Assembly (NCBI GenBank): GCA_021324685.1
Contig: JAJPIQ010000073.1
Coordinates: 1 to 63,013 of the forward strand
Reading direction: 5' to 3'
Source: Bacteroidota bacterium
GTDB taxonomy: Bacteria; Bacteroidota; Ignavibacteria; Palsa-1295
Length of the DNA stretch: 63,013 nt
The notes under the pieces are model-generated. The model was not told the DNA's origin and ran no database searches. It was given only the letters and a program-made list of their open reading frames with translations. Of the stretch, positions 18,549 through 28,049 are shown one piece after another. Each line of letters begins with the position of its first letter. Within the stretch, counting starts at the first letter, position 1. The position numbers were made by a program, and so were the translations under genes.

Positions 18549-18588
18549 CCAATTACCAGTGTGGACCGAAATGATAGTTCGGTCCCAA
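18549..18588. repeat. hairpin direct repeat, copy B
   Basis: The same sequence as copy A (18201-18240) with a few changes; the stem is GGACCGAA/TTCGGTCC (8 bp). It is in direct orientation relative to copy A and followed by another small palindrome-rich tract (GCCGAAGTACCACTTCGG). The two copies frame the antitoxin-like ORF as a possible cassette. Confidence 0.7.
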
Positions 18589-18733
18589 AAGCCGAAGTAC
18601 CACTTCGGGAGCACTGCCATGGCGGGCGGGACATCAAGCCCATGTACTCCGTTCACCGCGCATAATTCCCGCAAGGTTAGGGGAAATTTCGTATTTTTGG
18701 GTTGGCTTTAATACATAATCGCGAAATAGGGTC

Positions 18734-21439
18734 ATGGCTGCAATTGATGATATTATTTTTTGGGCGAGAAAGTCACTTCCGAAGTGGCAAGCCGACGCTG
18801 TACGCCGACTGCTCTCTGCAGGTGATCGCCCATTGTCTGAGGAAGACTATTCCGAAATTCTTGTGCTTGCGAAACAAGAATTAAGCATACTAATGCAGCC
18901 GACTTCTCTAAAATCGATACCCCCCTCGCAAGGAACTGTATCGGGAATTCCGTCTCAAGAAGTTGACCTTCGATTACTTTCAATTGAAAATGTGCGAAAC
19001 GTTAACATAATTAAAAGTGATCAAAAGCAATCGTTTGCCGAAAATGGTATTACAGTTGTATATGGGGAAAATGGATCTGGGAAATCAGGATACGCTCGAA
19101 TTTTAAAACTGGCTTGTCAAGCAAGGGATAAGGAACTTATTTTGCCTAATGTTTTTGTACCCAGCCAAGGTTTGATCCCTTCCGCTATTTTGAATATTAA
19201 GCATGATGGAACGCTGAAAGACATCCGTTGGACTCAAGGAGTTGAACCCGACCCGATTTTCACAAATATAAGTGTATTCGATGGCCGTTGTGCACGTGTG
19301 ATAACGGACGAAAAGAACGAAATAAGTTATTTGCCATATGGTTGTGATATATTTGGGAAATTAGCTGAAGTCGTTCTTAAGGTGCGCTCATTAGTACTAA
19401 ACGAAATTTCAGTTCCTGATCAAATTCAGGACTACGAGATTGTAGCAGGGACAAAAGCAGCTGAATTTCTAAATGATTTGTCAGAAACCACCACTCCAGT
19501 ACAGATAGCGACTGCTTGCACGTGGAGTGATGTTGAGGAAGAAATCCTAACTTCAAAAACTGAGCTTGCAAGTAAAAGTTCACCTGAAAAAGCAATCGAA
19601 GAGGCTTCGAAACTCGAAAGAGTTGCTCAAAGAATTTTCAATGCTGCTTCAGGCTCGGAATCGCTATCTGCCTCATGCAGAAAGCTGAGCAATCACGGAA
19701 TCAAGAATATTCTGGTAGAACTAAAAGCAGCAAAAGAAGCGCATCGTATTGCTGTATCAGAAAGAGAAATTCGTGATTCACTAAATGGAGTCGCTTCAAC
19801 AAACGAATGGGAACTCCTTTATAAAGCTGCAAAAGCATATTCCGAAAATATCGCATATCCGGGTGAAGACTTTCCAAACACTTCAATAGGCGCCCTATGC
19901 GTATTATGCCAACAGCCATTAAGCGACCAGGCAATTGATCGGTTTCAACGATTCAAGCGATTTATGGAGGATAGCACGAGTACTATTCTCGAATCTAAGC
20001 GTAATGCGATTACATCCACTCTCGAGCAACTTACGAAATTGAATCCGCTTTCAAACGAAGCATTGGATTCTCTATGTGACGAATTAAAAACATTCAGTAA
20101 TGACGCTTCTGAGATGTTTAAAGCTTTTCATAATGAAATAACTAAAATTAAGAACCATGCGTTGGAACTGTTACGCAATGAAGAGGAAGAAGCTAGTATG
20201 GATGACTGGCCCATTTCTCCTGCGACTTCACTTCAGTCTATTGCATCGGGGATTAAAAATAAGATTACAGAAATAACCGAAGCAGCAAAACCCGAGGAAT
20301 ATCTCAAACTTTCAAACGAAATTAGAGAATTAAAATCACGAAAAGCACTCTTTCGAAGAAAGGCAGATGTGATTTTGCATGTTCAAATATTGAGAAAAAA
20401 TGCTTCTCTAAAAAAAGCTGCTTCATTGCTAAAAACCACATCAATAACCAACGAAGGAAAGCAAATCATTGCGCGGCATCTTACACCAGAGCTGAAGGAT
20501 GCATTCAAGTCTGAACTCGAGTTTCTTGACAGTGAAAAGCGTCTTCCGATATCTTTTGAAGCCAAAGGATCATCGGGCGAGACTTTGCATGAGCTGGTTT
20601 TGCAAGGAGCAATTACTCACAATCCATTATCAAAGGTTCTTAGTGAAGGTGAATCTCGAGTTATTGGAATTGCGGGATTTCTTTCAGAATTAAAGCTTGC
20701 TCCACATTCGAATCCAATTGTATTAGACGATCCAGCTTCATCACTGGATCACATTTACTATTCGAAGATAGCAGAAAGATTAGTTCAAGAAGGTGCTAAA
20801 AGGCAGGTAATAATTTTTACCCATAACATCGGCTTCTTGATGGAATTGCGTGACGCTCAAGAAAACTTTGCAAAGGCTGGAACTTCCATTAATATGGTGG
20901 TTCACTCTGTTAGACGTGACAGCAAAAATTCAGGGATTTCAACTGAGGGCGCTCCGTGGTCTGGTCTTCCTGTTACGCAACGATGTCAGATGTTAGAAGA
21001 AAGGGTTCACAAAATTAAGCACCTCTATCTCGATGAAAGGGAAGAATATAATGAGAAAGCTGCGCTTATCTACGGCTTGCTGCGGGAATGCTGGGAATCA
21101 TGCATTGAAGATGATTTGCTTTATAAGGTTGTGTGCCGGTATCGAAACAGCGTTCAACCGATGAAATTAATTGAAGTAGACGTGGAAAGCAGCGACTTCA
21201 ATTTAATCGATTTAAATTATTCTAAAGCAAGTAAATGGTTTAGGGGACATGATCGCTCAAAAGATTTGCACGATGCAAGGCCTTCTCCGAGTGAAATCCT
21301 ATCCGACATCGCCATATTGCGAGAATACTCAAAGAAATTTAAAAGTCGGCATGAGAAAACAAAAAGTCGACGGAAAGCGGAACTTCATCCTCAAGCGGAG
21401 TCGCTTTCTGCAAAAGCTCCCTCCATTGAGTCTGTTTAA
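18734..21439 (+). CDS. zinc-hook AAA ATPase, RloC/PrrC-like candidate defence protein
   Basis: A 901-aa SMC/Rad50-like ATPase. Walker A GENGSGKS is at 111-118. The ABC signature LSEGE is at 637-641, Walker B PIVLDDPASSLDH at 661-673 and the H-loop FTHN at 695-698. The middle is helical/coiled-coil, with a CVLC motif (Cys389, Cys392) at its centre, like a Rad50/RloC zinc hook. The C-terminal ~170 residues, after the ATPase half, are where RloC and PrrC carry anticodon nuclease. I see candidate Arg/His residues (CRYRNS, FRGHDRSKDLHD) but cannot confirm the nuclease triad. It is strongly AT-rich compared with its neighbours, stands alone without restriction-modification genes and has repeat debris on both sides, all pointing to horizontal transfer. 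Alternative: a DNA-repair ATPase. Confidence 0.7.
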   Translation: MAAIDDIIFWARKSLPKWQADAVRRLLSAGDRPLSEEDYSEILVLAKQELSILMQPTSLKSIPPSQGTVSGIPSQEVDLRLLSIENVRNVNIIKSDQKQSFAENGITVVYGENGSGKSGYARILKLACQARDKELILPNVFVPSQGLIPSAILNIKHDGTLKDIRWTQGVEPDPIFTNISVFDGRCARVITDEKNEISYLPYGCDIFGKLAEVVLKVRSLVLNEISVPDQIQDYEIVAGTKAAEFLNDLSETTTPVQIATACTWSDVEEEILTSKTELASKSSPEKAIEEASKLERVAQRIFNAASGSESLSASCRKLSNHGIKNILVELKAAKEAHRIAVSEREIRDSLNGVASTNEWELLYKAAKAYSENIAYPGEDFPNTSIGALCVLCQQPLSDQAIDRFQRFKRFMEDSTSTILESKRNAITSTLEQLTKLNPLSNEALDSLCDELKTFSNDASEMFKAFHNEITKIKNHALELLRNEEEEASMDDWPISPATSLQSIASGIKNKITEITEAAKPEEYLKLSNEIRELKSRKALFRRKADVILHVQILRKNASLKKAASLLKTTSITNEGKQIIARHLTPELKDAFKSELEFLDSEKRLPISFEAKGSSGETLHELVLQGAITHNPLSKVLSEGESRVIGIAGFLSELKLAPHSNPIVLDDPASSLDHIYYSKIAERLVQEGAKRQVIIFTHNIGFLMELRDAQENFAKAGTSINMVVHSVRRDSKNSGISTEGAPWSGLPVTQRCQMLEERVHKIKHLYLDEREEYNEKAALIYGLLRECWESCIEDDLLYKVVCRYRNSVQPMKLIEVDVESSDFNLIDLNYSKASKWFRGHDRSKDLHDARPSPSEILSDIAILREYSKKFKSRHEKTKSRRKAELHPQAESLSAKAPSIESV

Positions 21440-21526
21440 CTCGATCATTGTATTCACGCCGGGCGTGATCAAGGTCCATTCAAACCCAAAGCCCGAAAGG
21501 TCGTTGTAAAATTCGGCGTTCACATC

Positions 21527-21618
21527 GCCCTTTCAGGGCTTAGGGTTGGTAACTGTATCATTACCCAGGGTTCCGCTTCGCTCCACCCCGGGCTGCGGGT
21601 ACTGCGTCCCTTCGGGAC
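21527..21618. repeat. solitary REP-like palindromic tract
   Basis: Three palindromes occur in a row: GCCCT-TTC-AGGGC (21527-21539), an imperfect CCCAGGGT/ACCCCGGG stem (about 21564-21591) and GTCCCTTCGGGAC (21606-21618). The last is identical to the termini of the RAYT element at 14025-14682. This looks like a non-autonomous REP cluster that the resident RAYT could mobilise. It lies just after the zinc-hook ATPase gene. Confidence 0.75.
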
Positions 21619-21923
21619 TTGATGGGATGCACAACCGATCAATCTATCTGCTCAAATAAAGGGACAGCTATCTACTGCTCCACACGAACACGTCGCAGAT
21701 TGACGCTCCAAACGCCGATCGCGATGCCGAGCGAGCGGGGAATCGGATGTGTATTATTCCGAATTGTGGAAGCTTCCTTAGGTGTTCGTCTGTAATAAAC
21801 GCCAATTTTGAGAAACTGGAGTGCTTTGTAGTGCCGGCAGGTCGGCCTCGCGGCCTAAAGGCCGGGGACAGCCTGAAGGCTATGCTACATGCTTGCTGAG
21901 GGCTTTGTTACATGCGTGGCGTG
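21619..21923. other. gene-free stretch with small palindromes
   Basis: No convincing coding frame. The 21838-21890 part contains further short palindromes (GGCCTCGCGGCC, GGCCTAAAGGCC, AGCCTGAAGGCT) of a type found in dispersed genomic repeats. The remainder shows nothing I can interpret. It ends at the stop of nrnA. Confidence 0.5.
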
Positions 21924-22964
21924 TTACGCGGGCTCGGGCGTGAGGGCGTTGGCTTCGGCGAGGACGGTGCCGGCGTTTTCGACGATCTTTTGTATCATGT
22001 CACCGAACGAGGGTCCCGGTTTTACGCGCGCGCCGGCGGCATGGAAATGTCCGTTTCCGCCGAAGCTCTGTGCAAGACGGGCGGCCGAGACGTTGTCCTT
22101 CGACCTCGCCGAGACTTTCCATCCCTCTTTAAGTTCCAACAGGAATACCGAAAGCACGACGCCTTTTACCTGAAAGGGGAGCTGTACTAAACCGTCCACA
22201 TCTTCTTCGAGCGCGTTTGCCGCTTTCAGTTGGGACTGCTGGACCGCCTGCACCGCTACGCGGCCATCGTAGTGATATTCGAGTGAGGTCAGCGAATCGC
22301 GGATCAGGTGAAGGCGCCCCGGCGGGGAAGTATTATAGATTTCATTATAGGTCATCACGGGGTCCGATCCCAATTCGATCAGGTCGGCGCACATGCGGAA
22401 AACGGCAGCGGTCGTTCGCGGGAAGCGGAAGCTTCCGGTATCTGTCATGATAGCGACGTACAACGCCGTCGCCGCTTTTTTCGAGATTTCTCCCCCTAAA
22501 ATCGGTTTTGCATACGCGATGAGGCGCATAATAAGCTCTCCGGTAGAGCAGGCTTCGGTATCGATGAGGTAATGCGTGGCAAACGGCTTTGGATTTAAGT
22601 GATGGTCGATCACGATGACCGGGTGTCGGCTCTGTTCGAGAAGCGTTGCAAGGGAACGGGTCCGGTCGGCGTCATTCACGTCCAGAACGAAAATGACATC
22701 GGCATTTTGAACGATCGCCGTATGTACGTTTTCGTCGAATTGCTGGACGAGGGGATCGGGGCGGTCCAGGAACGTGTAGTTATATGGCGTCGGCGAGTGG
22801 TTGACGATACGTACGCTTTTTCCGAGGGATAGCAGCCATTCGGCGAAACCGATCTCCGAACCGAGTGCGTCCCCATCGGGATTGACGTGAGTCGTCAGGA
22901 CGAACGTTTCGTTGTCTCGAACGAAGGGAAGAAAGGCGCCATAATCGAGCGGGTCAGAAATCAT
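21924..22964 (-). CDS. nrnA: DHH/DHHA1 phosphoesterase, NrnA-type oligoribonuclease/pAp phosphatase
   Basis: A 346-aa cytoplasmic phosphoesterase of the DHH family that degrades nano-RNAs and, in homologues, pAp. TTHVNPDGDALGSE is motif I, FVLDVNDADR motif II and VIDHHLNP the DHH motif. TDTGSFRFPRTT is also conserved. The C-terminal DHHA1 domain ends in SFGGNGHFHAAGARV. The start ATG is at 22964. The gene is divergent from the M1 peptidase gene (about 70 bases apart), so the promoters share that gap. Confidence 0.92.
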   Translation of the reverse strand: MISDPLDYGAFLPFVRDNETFVLTTHVNPDGDALGSEIGFAEWLLSLGKSVRIVNHSPTPYNYTFLDRPDPLVQQFDENVHTAIVQNADVIFVLDVNDADRTRSLATLLEQSRHPVIVIDHHLNPKPFATHYLIDTEACSTGELIMRLIAYAKPILGGEISKKAATALYVAIMTDTGSFRFPRTTAAVFRMCADLIELGSDPVMTYNEIYNTSPPGRLHLIRDSLTSLEYHYDGRVAVQAVQQSQLKAANALEEDVDGLVQLPFQVKGVVLSVFLLELKEGWKVSARSKDNVSAARLAQSFGGNGHFHAAGARVKPGPSFGDMIQKIVENAGTVLAEANALTPEPA

Positions 22965-23036
22965 AAGAGGTAAGCAACAGGAATCTACCGTCCGAAATTC
23001 ACTGAATTATTTTTTTTGCCGGAAGCTTTGATTAGC

Positions 23037-24932
23037 ATGCGAATAGCGCTCGGGTGTCTTTTCCTGCTGTTTTCGCGGCTGGCCTTTGCCAATCCTGCCG
23101 CCGATACGGTCGTTGTCGATAACGATTCTTCTTTCGACGTCCATTACGTCAAACTGACGCTCTCCGTGCGCCCCGATACCGAATCCCTCGCAGGGTCTGC
23201 GGAACTTCTCGCTCGGGCAAATGCCCTTCGTCCCGACCGGACGGTCCAGTTAAGCCTCACGCCGATGCTTTCGGTCGATTCTGTCTTCGTCGATGGTCTG
23301 GCCGCGGTGTACGATCATCTCGGGGACAAATTATTCGTGACGCTCAACCACAATTACGCGCCGCAGCAGCCCTTCGATGTCGTGATTTTTTATCATGGGT
23401 ATTCGGACCGTGGAGGCTATATCCATGCTACGCAGACCTGGCCTCACCCGGGGATTCCGTATTCATCGACGACGAGCGAACCGTATAAAGCAAAGGACTG
23501 GTGGCCCTGCAAAGATAACCCGGCCGACAAACTCGATTCCGCCGACCTGGTACTGACATGCCCAAAGCCAAATTCGATAGGTTCCAACGGCATTCTCTTA
23601 AGAACGGTCGATCGTGATTCGACGACGACGTTTTACTGGCACGAGTCGTATCCGATCGATCATTACCTGATCGCGTTTGTCTGCACCATATTCGACACGA
23701 TCGGATATTGGCACCATTGGGCGGATGGGGACAGCATGCGGATATTGGATTATGTGTTTCCCAATTCGATCGACACGATGCCCCGTTCGCTGGTCCTGAT
23801 CGATACGTTGCTCGATGTTTATTCGAAGTGGTTCGGGCCGTATGCCTTTAAAAAAGAGAAGTACGGTTTCCTGCAATGGCTTGGCGGCGGAATGGAAAAC
23901 GAGACGCTCTCTTTTTGTTACGACGCCGACACCAACTTAGTAGCCCATGAAACAGCGCACCAATGGTTTGGCGATGCGGTCACCTGTAAGACGTGGAACG
24001 ATTGCTGGTTGAACGAAGGATTTGCGACCTACACGGCGGACCTGTTCCAAAAATATTCGCATTATTCGCTTCCGTTCGATTCGGTCGTGAAGATCACCGA
24101 GAATTTTGTGACCTCGAATCCGGGCGGGTCGGTCTATACTCCCGATAGTGCGCTACCCTACGATGCGTTCGATGGCCGCCGTGTGTATGGGAAGGGCGCG
24201 ATGGTGCTCCACATGCTGAATTTCGTTCTTGGGAGCGATTCCGCATATTTCCGGTGCCTTCGGGAGTATGTTTCGGGTCCCCTGCGGTATGGAGTCGCTT
24301 CGACCGAAGATCTGCGTGCCTCCATCGAACGTTCCATGGGGCGCGACATGAAGTGGTTTTTTGACGAGTGGATATACGGCGACGGGTATCCGATCTACGA
24401 TGTCGCATGGAACAATTCGGAGAGCCTTCATCCCTCGGTCGCAATCTCCCAGTCCGGTTCGTCGCCAACGAGTCCGCTGTTCATCATGCCGATCGAACTC
24501 GAATTTATCGGGCCCGATATCGATACCACCGTCGAAGTATGGGACGACGCCCTGCTTAAACCGTTTGCATTTTCCTTCGAGAGACCGGTGAATCGTATGG
24601 TCTTCGATCCGCACAACTGGCTGTTGGACGGTTCGCTTCCGAAGGTACTGGACGTCAAGCCTGCTTCGATTTCACAGCATTCCGACCTGCTCGTTGCTAA
24701 AACGATGCAGACCTATGCGATAAGTTTTTCGCTGGCTTCAGCCGGAGAAACTTCGATTGAGATCTCGGACATTCTCGGCCGACCTATTGCCACATTATCC
24801 GAAGGAATACTCGCTGAAGGTCTCCATTCGATATCCTGGCGACCGGTCAATCTGCCGCAGGGCGTTTATTTTTGCAGATTGATCGAAGATGGGAATACCA
24901 TTGGAATAGAGCACTTCACAGGCGCTTATTAA
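23037..24932 (+). CDS. secreted M1-family metallopeptidase with T9SS-type C-terminal tail
   Basis: A 631-aa aminopeptidase-N-like zinc peptidase. A signal peptide covers about residues 1-18 (start ATG 23037; the TTG at 23016 would spoil it). The catalytic domain carries GGMEN (284-288), HETAH (304-308) and the third zinc ligand in LNEGF (Glu327). The last ~85 residues form a beta-rich domain with DILGRPIATLSEG, GLHSISWR and LPQGVYFCRL, which matches type IX secretion sorting domains. It is therefore probably exported and anchored or released at the cell surface. No ERAP1-like C-terminal domain is present. Confidence 0.9.
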   Translation: MRIALGCLFLLFSRLAFANPAADTVVVDNDSSFDVHYVKLTLSVRPDTESLAGSAELLARANALRPDRTVQLSLTPMLSVDSVFVDGLAAVYDHLGDKLFVTLNHNYAPQQPFDVVIFYHGYSDRGGYIHATQTWPHPGIPYSSTTSEPYKAKDWWPCKDNPADKLDSADLVLTCPKPNSIGSNGILLRTVDRDSTTTFYWHESYPIDHYLIAFVCTIFDTIGYWHHWADGDSMRILDYVFPNSIDTMPRSLVLIDTLLDVYSKWFGPYAFKKEKYGFLQWLGGGMENETLSFCYDADTNLVAHETAHQWFGDAVTCKTWNDCWLNEGFATYTADLFQKYSHYSLPFDSVVKITENFVTSNPGGSVYTPDSALPYDAFDGRRVYGKGAMVLHMLNFVLGSDSAYFRCLREYVSGPLRYGVASTEDLRASIERSMGRDMKWFFDEWIYGDGYPIYDVAWNNSESLHPSVAISQSGSSPTSPLFIMPIELEFIGPDIDTTVEVWDDALLKPFAFSFERPVNRMVFDPHNWLLDGSLPKVLDVKPASISQHSDLLVAKTMQTYAISFSLASAGETSIEISDILGRPIATLSEGILAEGLHSISWRPVNLPQGVYFCRLIEDGNTIGIEHFTGAY

Positions 24933-26398
24933 AGAAGCACTTTAAGTCCGAAAACGAAGTCTGAATGCCCGTTTTGCTTAAATAATTGGGTGACTCCGTC
25001 CGTGCCGGCATCGAGTAAGATCGTATTGCCGAATCCGACACCGAACCCGAAAGTCAGATCGCTTATGCCGTCCTGAGTCGTGAAACCAAGCGATGTCCGG
25101 TAGGAAAAGGCACTTCCCGGTTCGTCGAGGATCGCAGCAATACCGAACCTTCCGTGCGTCGGAGCGCCGGCGACATTGACAAGTCCGAGGGCATATTCGG
25201 CTGCAGCCGTGATCGAACCGTTACTCATCGACAAACCAATTTGCGAGAGGTCGAGCGCGCCCGCGATATGGATCGTCGTGGGAAGCTGCGTTGTAAAAGA
25301 ACCGGCTGTAGTATCGAGCCTTCCGCCAAGCGCTTTTAGTTGATTATTGATCGTGTCCTTATTGCTTTGGGACGTGAGCGGAGAAAGAACCGTATCGGCC
25401 GACCGGACGGTGACATTCGAATTCCATCGAATGCTGCCGATATCGGAAACACTCAGGGCAAATTCCCATGGCGAACGCTGCAGGCTATCGAACGCACCGA
25501 GCGTAAACCCAATATCGCCGCCATAGCCGCTGCCCGCGGAAGCATTTTTAATAAGATTAAAGGAGAACGTTGTGGGCAAATTATTGAAATTGAATTCTTT
25601 AGGATAGGCCGATTGCATCTGGTAATCGACGCTGACGACATAATGCCCGCCCTGCGGCTCCGGCTCGTTAATAGAAAATATTCCCTGATTCAGGTTGAAC
25701 GCGGCAATACCGGTTATATACTTCACGCCGACTCCACCCAATAACTGAAGCTGCGAGGAACCCTGCGTCCCGATCAGCATTCGACCGTAGGAGAGCGTGT
25801 ATTCGCTGTACCATAGGGCCTGCAATGTTATCGTTTGCGGGGAAAGCTGATACCCTTGAGCGAGGCGCCCCGCCGCACCCACGCCAATGTAGCTTAAGAG
25901 CGCATCCGGGATCGAAGCTTCCAGGGCCGAATGCATCGTCCACGTCAGTGCCAGGCCGCCAAAATCGGGATTATAATAGGAGAGCCCGAACACCCGCAAG
26001 TCGATGGAACTCGAAAGATTATTTCCTCCGAGAAGATTGGCGAGCGATTCCCGAGTCGAATCGCCCTGGGAGATGCTATCGGGGGTGTTCGAAATCTGGG
26101 TCGAAGAAAGCCCGTTGCCCTGAAATCCCTGCGAAATCCCGTTGATCTGCGAAAGGCTGGGTCCCTTATCGATCCCAAACGAGGATATCGGAAACAGCGT
26201 AATTTCAATCGGCCGGGCGGTGCCGAATGCGAGAAGGGAAGGATTGAGCCCCACGGCGTCCAGGCCACGTGACGATAGGGCATACGTCCGTCCGGCGCCG
26301 TGCGCGAAAGGCGAGAGATGCTCGATCTCGTCCTGCGCATGAGAATTTCGCGCGAGGAACAGAATGAGGGCGATGGAGAAGAAAAGCTTGATGTGCAT
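24929..26398 (-). CDS. DUF5723-like outer-membrane beta-barrel protein
   Basis: A 489-aa protein with a signal peptide (residues 1-21, cleavage near SHAQ) and a barrel-like pattern of alternating short strands and Gly/Ser/Asn turns, ending in VFGLKVLL. The early ALSSRGLDAVGLNPSLLAFG resembles the opening of DUF5723/PorV-like barrels of Bacteroidota. It overlaps the convergent M1 peptidase stop by 4 bases. Function unknown; an outer-membrane porin or T9SS accessory are options. Confidence 0.7.
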   Translation of the reverse strand: MHIKLFFSIALILFLARNSHAQDEIEHLSPFAHGAGRTYALSSRGLDAVGLNPSLLAFGTARPIEITLFPISSFGIDKGPSLSQINGISQGFQGNGLSSTQISNTPDSISQGDSTRESLANLLGGNNLSSSIDLRVFGLSYYNPDFGGLALTWTMHSALEASIPDALLSYIGVGAAGRLAQGYQLSPQTITLQALWYSEYTLSYGRMLIGTQGSSQLQLLGGVGVKYITGIAAFNLNQGIFSINEPEPQGGHYVVSVDYQMQSAYPKEFNFNNLPTTFSFNLIKNASAGSGYGGDIGFTLGAFDSLQRSPWEFALSVSDIGSIRWNSNVTVRSADTVLSPLTSQSNKDTINNQLKALGGRLDTTAGSFTTQLPTTIHIAGALDLSQIGLSMSNGSITAAAEYALGLVNVAGAPTHGRFGIAAILDEPGSAFSYRTSLGFTTQDGISDLTFGFGVGFGNTILLDAGTDGVTQLFKQNGHSDFVFGLKVLL

Positions 26399-26691
26399 TA
26401 CGCAGGAATGTTATCGATGGCAGCGGCGAGATCGAAATCGTTTTGAGTGATGCCGCCCGCGGAATGGGTCGAGAGCATGACCTTTACGTTCTTGTATCCC
26501 GATAGTAGGATATCGGGATGGTGGTCCCGTTCTTCCGCGAGCGGGGCGATCTCACGAATAAATTGTACCGCGTCCAAAAAATTCTTTCGAACGTACGTTC
26601 GCTCGATCTGCGGCACGGTTGGATTCAGCGCCCATCCCGTGAGAGATCGTAATTTTTCTTCGATTTCGGTAGATGAAAGGCGATCTGGCAT
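26398..26691 (-). CDS. 4a-hydroxytetrahydrobiopterin dehydratase (pterin-4a-carbinolamine dehydratase)
   Basis: A 97-aa protein of the PCD/DCoH family that dehydrates the pterin carbinolamine formed by aromatic amino acid hydroxylases. The active-site HHPD with preceding AEERDHHPDI and the C-terminal THSAGGITQNDFDLA are diagnostic. Length is typical. Its stop overlaps the start of the downstream barrel gene, so the two are probably co-transcribed. No phenylalanine hydroxylase is in the window. Confidence 0.92.
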   Translation of the reverse strand: MPDRLSSTEIEEKLRSLTGWALNPTVPQIERTYVRKNFLDAVQFIREIAPLAEERDHHPDILLSGYKNVKVMLSTHSAGGITQNDFDLAAAIDNIPA

Positions 26692-26845
26692 AAATTATTT
26701 TGTAACCGATTGCCCGTGGGGGCGTTTTATAAACACAGCCAACGATGAGAAGTTAACACCGTGAACTATGAGAAGTCATCCTTGTTCATTAAGGAAACCT
26801 CTTAAAACGCAGAAAAATCCATATTCAGGGAAAAATCAATTCGGA

Positions 26846-27283
26846 ATGATCTTGAGAAAAATACTCGAACGGGCGATGGGTTTCGCGGTGCTGTCCGCGA
26901 TTGTGATAAGTTCCAATTCCTGCGCTCCGACGGCGCCACCGGAACCGAATACGCCGGTGACGCTTAATGCCGCGCCATCGAGCCTCGCGCTCGCGCGGAC
27001 GAGCCCTTCGCAGAATGCATCCCTGGGCCTGAGTTGCGGCTGTTCCTTCCGGCTCAGTGTTGCCGGATACGGGGGCGATACGGCGCTCATCCACTTCTCC
27101 ATTGGGGAGTTCCCGGACTCCAGCACCCATAATGTCAGCGCCTTCGTAAACCCGGCGTCGTTGCCCGCCGGCAGTGGGAAAGATTCTGCCTGGATCGCAC
27201 TGACGACTCCGCATGACAGTATCTCCCCGAGCAATGCCGGCACCCCGCTCTACGACACCTTGCGCGTGCTGCTCACCTATTAA
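26846..27283 (+). CDS. probable small lipoprotein
   Basis: A 145-aa product from ATG 26846: basic start MILRKILER, hydrophobic stretch, then SNSC as a likely lipobox at about residue 26, followed by a Pro-rich linker. The mature part has two cysteines (LSCGCSF) and a beta-sandwich-like pattern ending in LYDTLRVLLTY. Upstream in-frame codons (from 26768) lack signal character. It converges with the hydroxylase gene, overlapping by 4 bases. Unknown family. Confidence 0.55.
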   Translation: MILRKILERAMGFAVLSAIVISSNSCAPTAPPEPNTPVTLNAAPSSLALARTSPSQNASLGLSCGCSFRLSVAGYGGDTALIHFSIGEFPDSSTHNVSAFVNPASLPAGSGKDSAWIALTTPHDSISPSNAGTPLYDTLRVLLTY

Positions 27284-28044
27284 TTTCTTCGGAATGCGAA
27301 GGCGTGCTGGGCGAAATAATTTTTCGGGAAATTCAGTTCACCCAGTCCATATCCGGCAGGCTTTCGTTCTTTTGGAAGATATGCGGTCCTGAAGAGCCAG
27401 TCCCAAATGGCTAATTTTGTGGAGAAATTTTTATTGTGTGCTTCGTCATCGGTGGCATGGTGCCAGCGGTGCATTTCCGGTCCGTTGATGACGCGTTGTA
27501 ATTTTCCGGAATGTGCGTCGATATTGGAATGAATATACATTCCCCAGACGGCATCGACGGCACCTTTGATCACGACGACCGCCGGGGATGCCCCTAAGAG
27601 TATGAGCGCACCGAATTCGATCCCCTGATTAATCAGGATTTCTATCGAATGCGAGCGTGCGCCGGAGAGCCAATCGACTTCGTCCGTTGCATGGTGAGCT
27701 TCGTGAATGCGCCACAGCACGGGGGAGTGGTGCTGCCAGCGGTGGAACCAATAAATATAGAGGTCGTGCTCGACCAGGAAAAAAAGGAGCTGCGCCCCGA
27801 TCGGCCAGGGTGAAATAATTCCAAGCTTCGAGATTTGCGTGAAATAGGGAATATGCTCCAGGAGCCAGGAGATCACAAGGGCCAGAACATAACTTTGGGC
27901 GATCCCATACAGGATCAGATCGTTGAAGAACTGTTTGCGTAAAAAACGCTGGCCGTTATCGTAGGGGCGCCAACGTTCCAGCGCAACAATCATCAGCGCT
28001 CCGGCAACAATGGCTCCGGTCGAGATCCAGCGAATATCACCCAT
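27280..28044 (-). CDS. fatty acid hydroxylase / sterol desaturase superfamily protein
   Basis: A 254-aa membrane di-iron oxygenase. It has about four membrane helices and the histidine clusters HDLYIYWFHRWQHH (93-106), HEAHH (114-118) and HRWHH (192-196), the usual HxxxH/HxxHH pattern. Substrates in the family range from fatty acids to carotenoids and alkylglycerols, and the sequence alone does not decide. It follows neuB on the same strand after a few bases and may be the last gene of the ulosonic-sugar operon. The window also has two other lipid desaturases. Confidence 0.85.
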   Translation of the reverse strand: MGDIRWISTGAIVAGALMIVALERWRPYDNGQRFLRKQFFNDLILYGIAQSYVLALVISWLLEHIPYFTQISKLGIISPWPIGAQLLFFLVEHDLYIYWFHRWQHHSPVLWRIHEAHHATDEVDWLSGARSHSIEILINQGIEFGALILLGASPAVVVIKGAVDAVWGMYIHSNIDAHSGKLQRVINGPEMHRWHHATDDEAHNKNFSTKLAIWDWLFRTAYLPKERKPAGYGLGELNFPKNYFAQHAFAFRRN

Positions 28045-28049
28045 GGATC

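Noticed and set aside
26825-27243. Two overlapping minus-strand frames opposite the small lipoprotein
   Set aside because: The plus-strand frame has a signal and lipobox, while these are Arg-rich or lack features.
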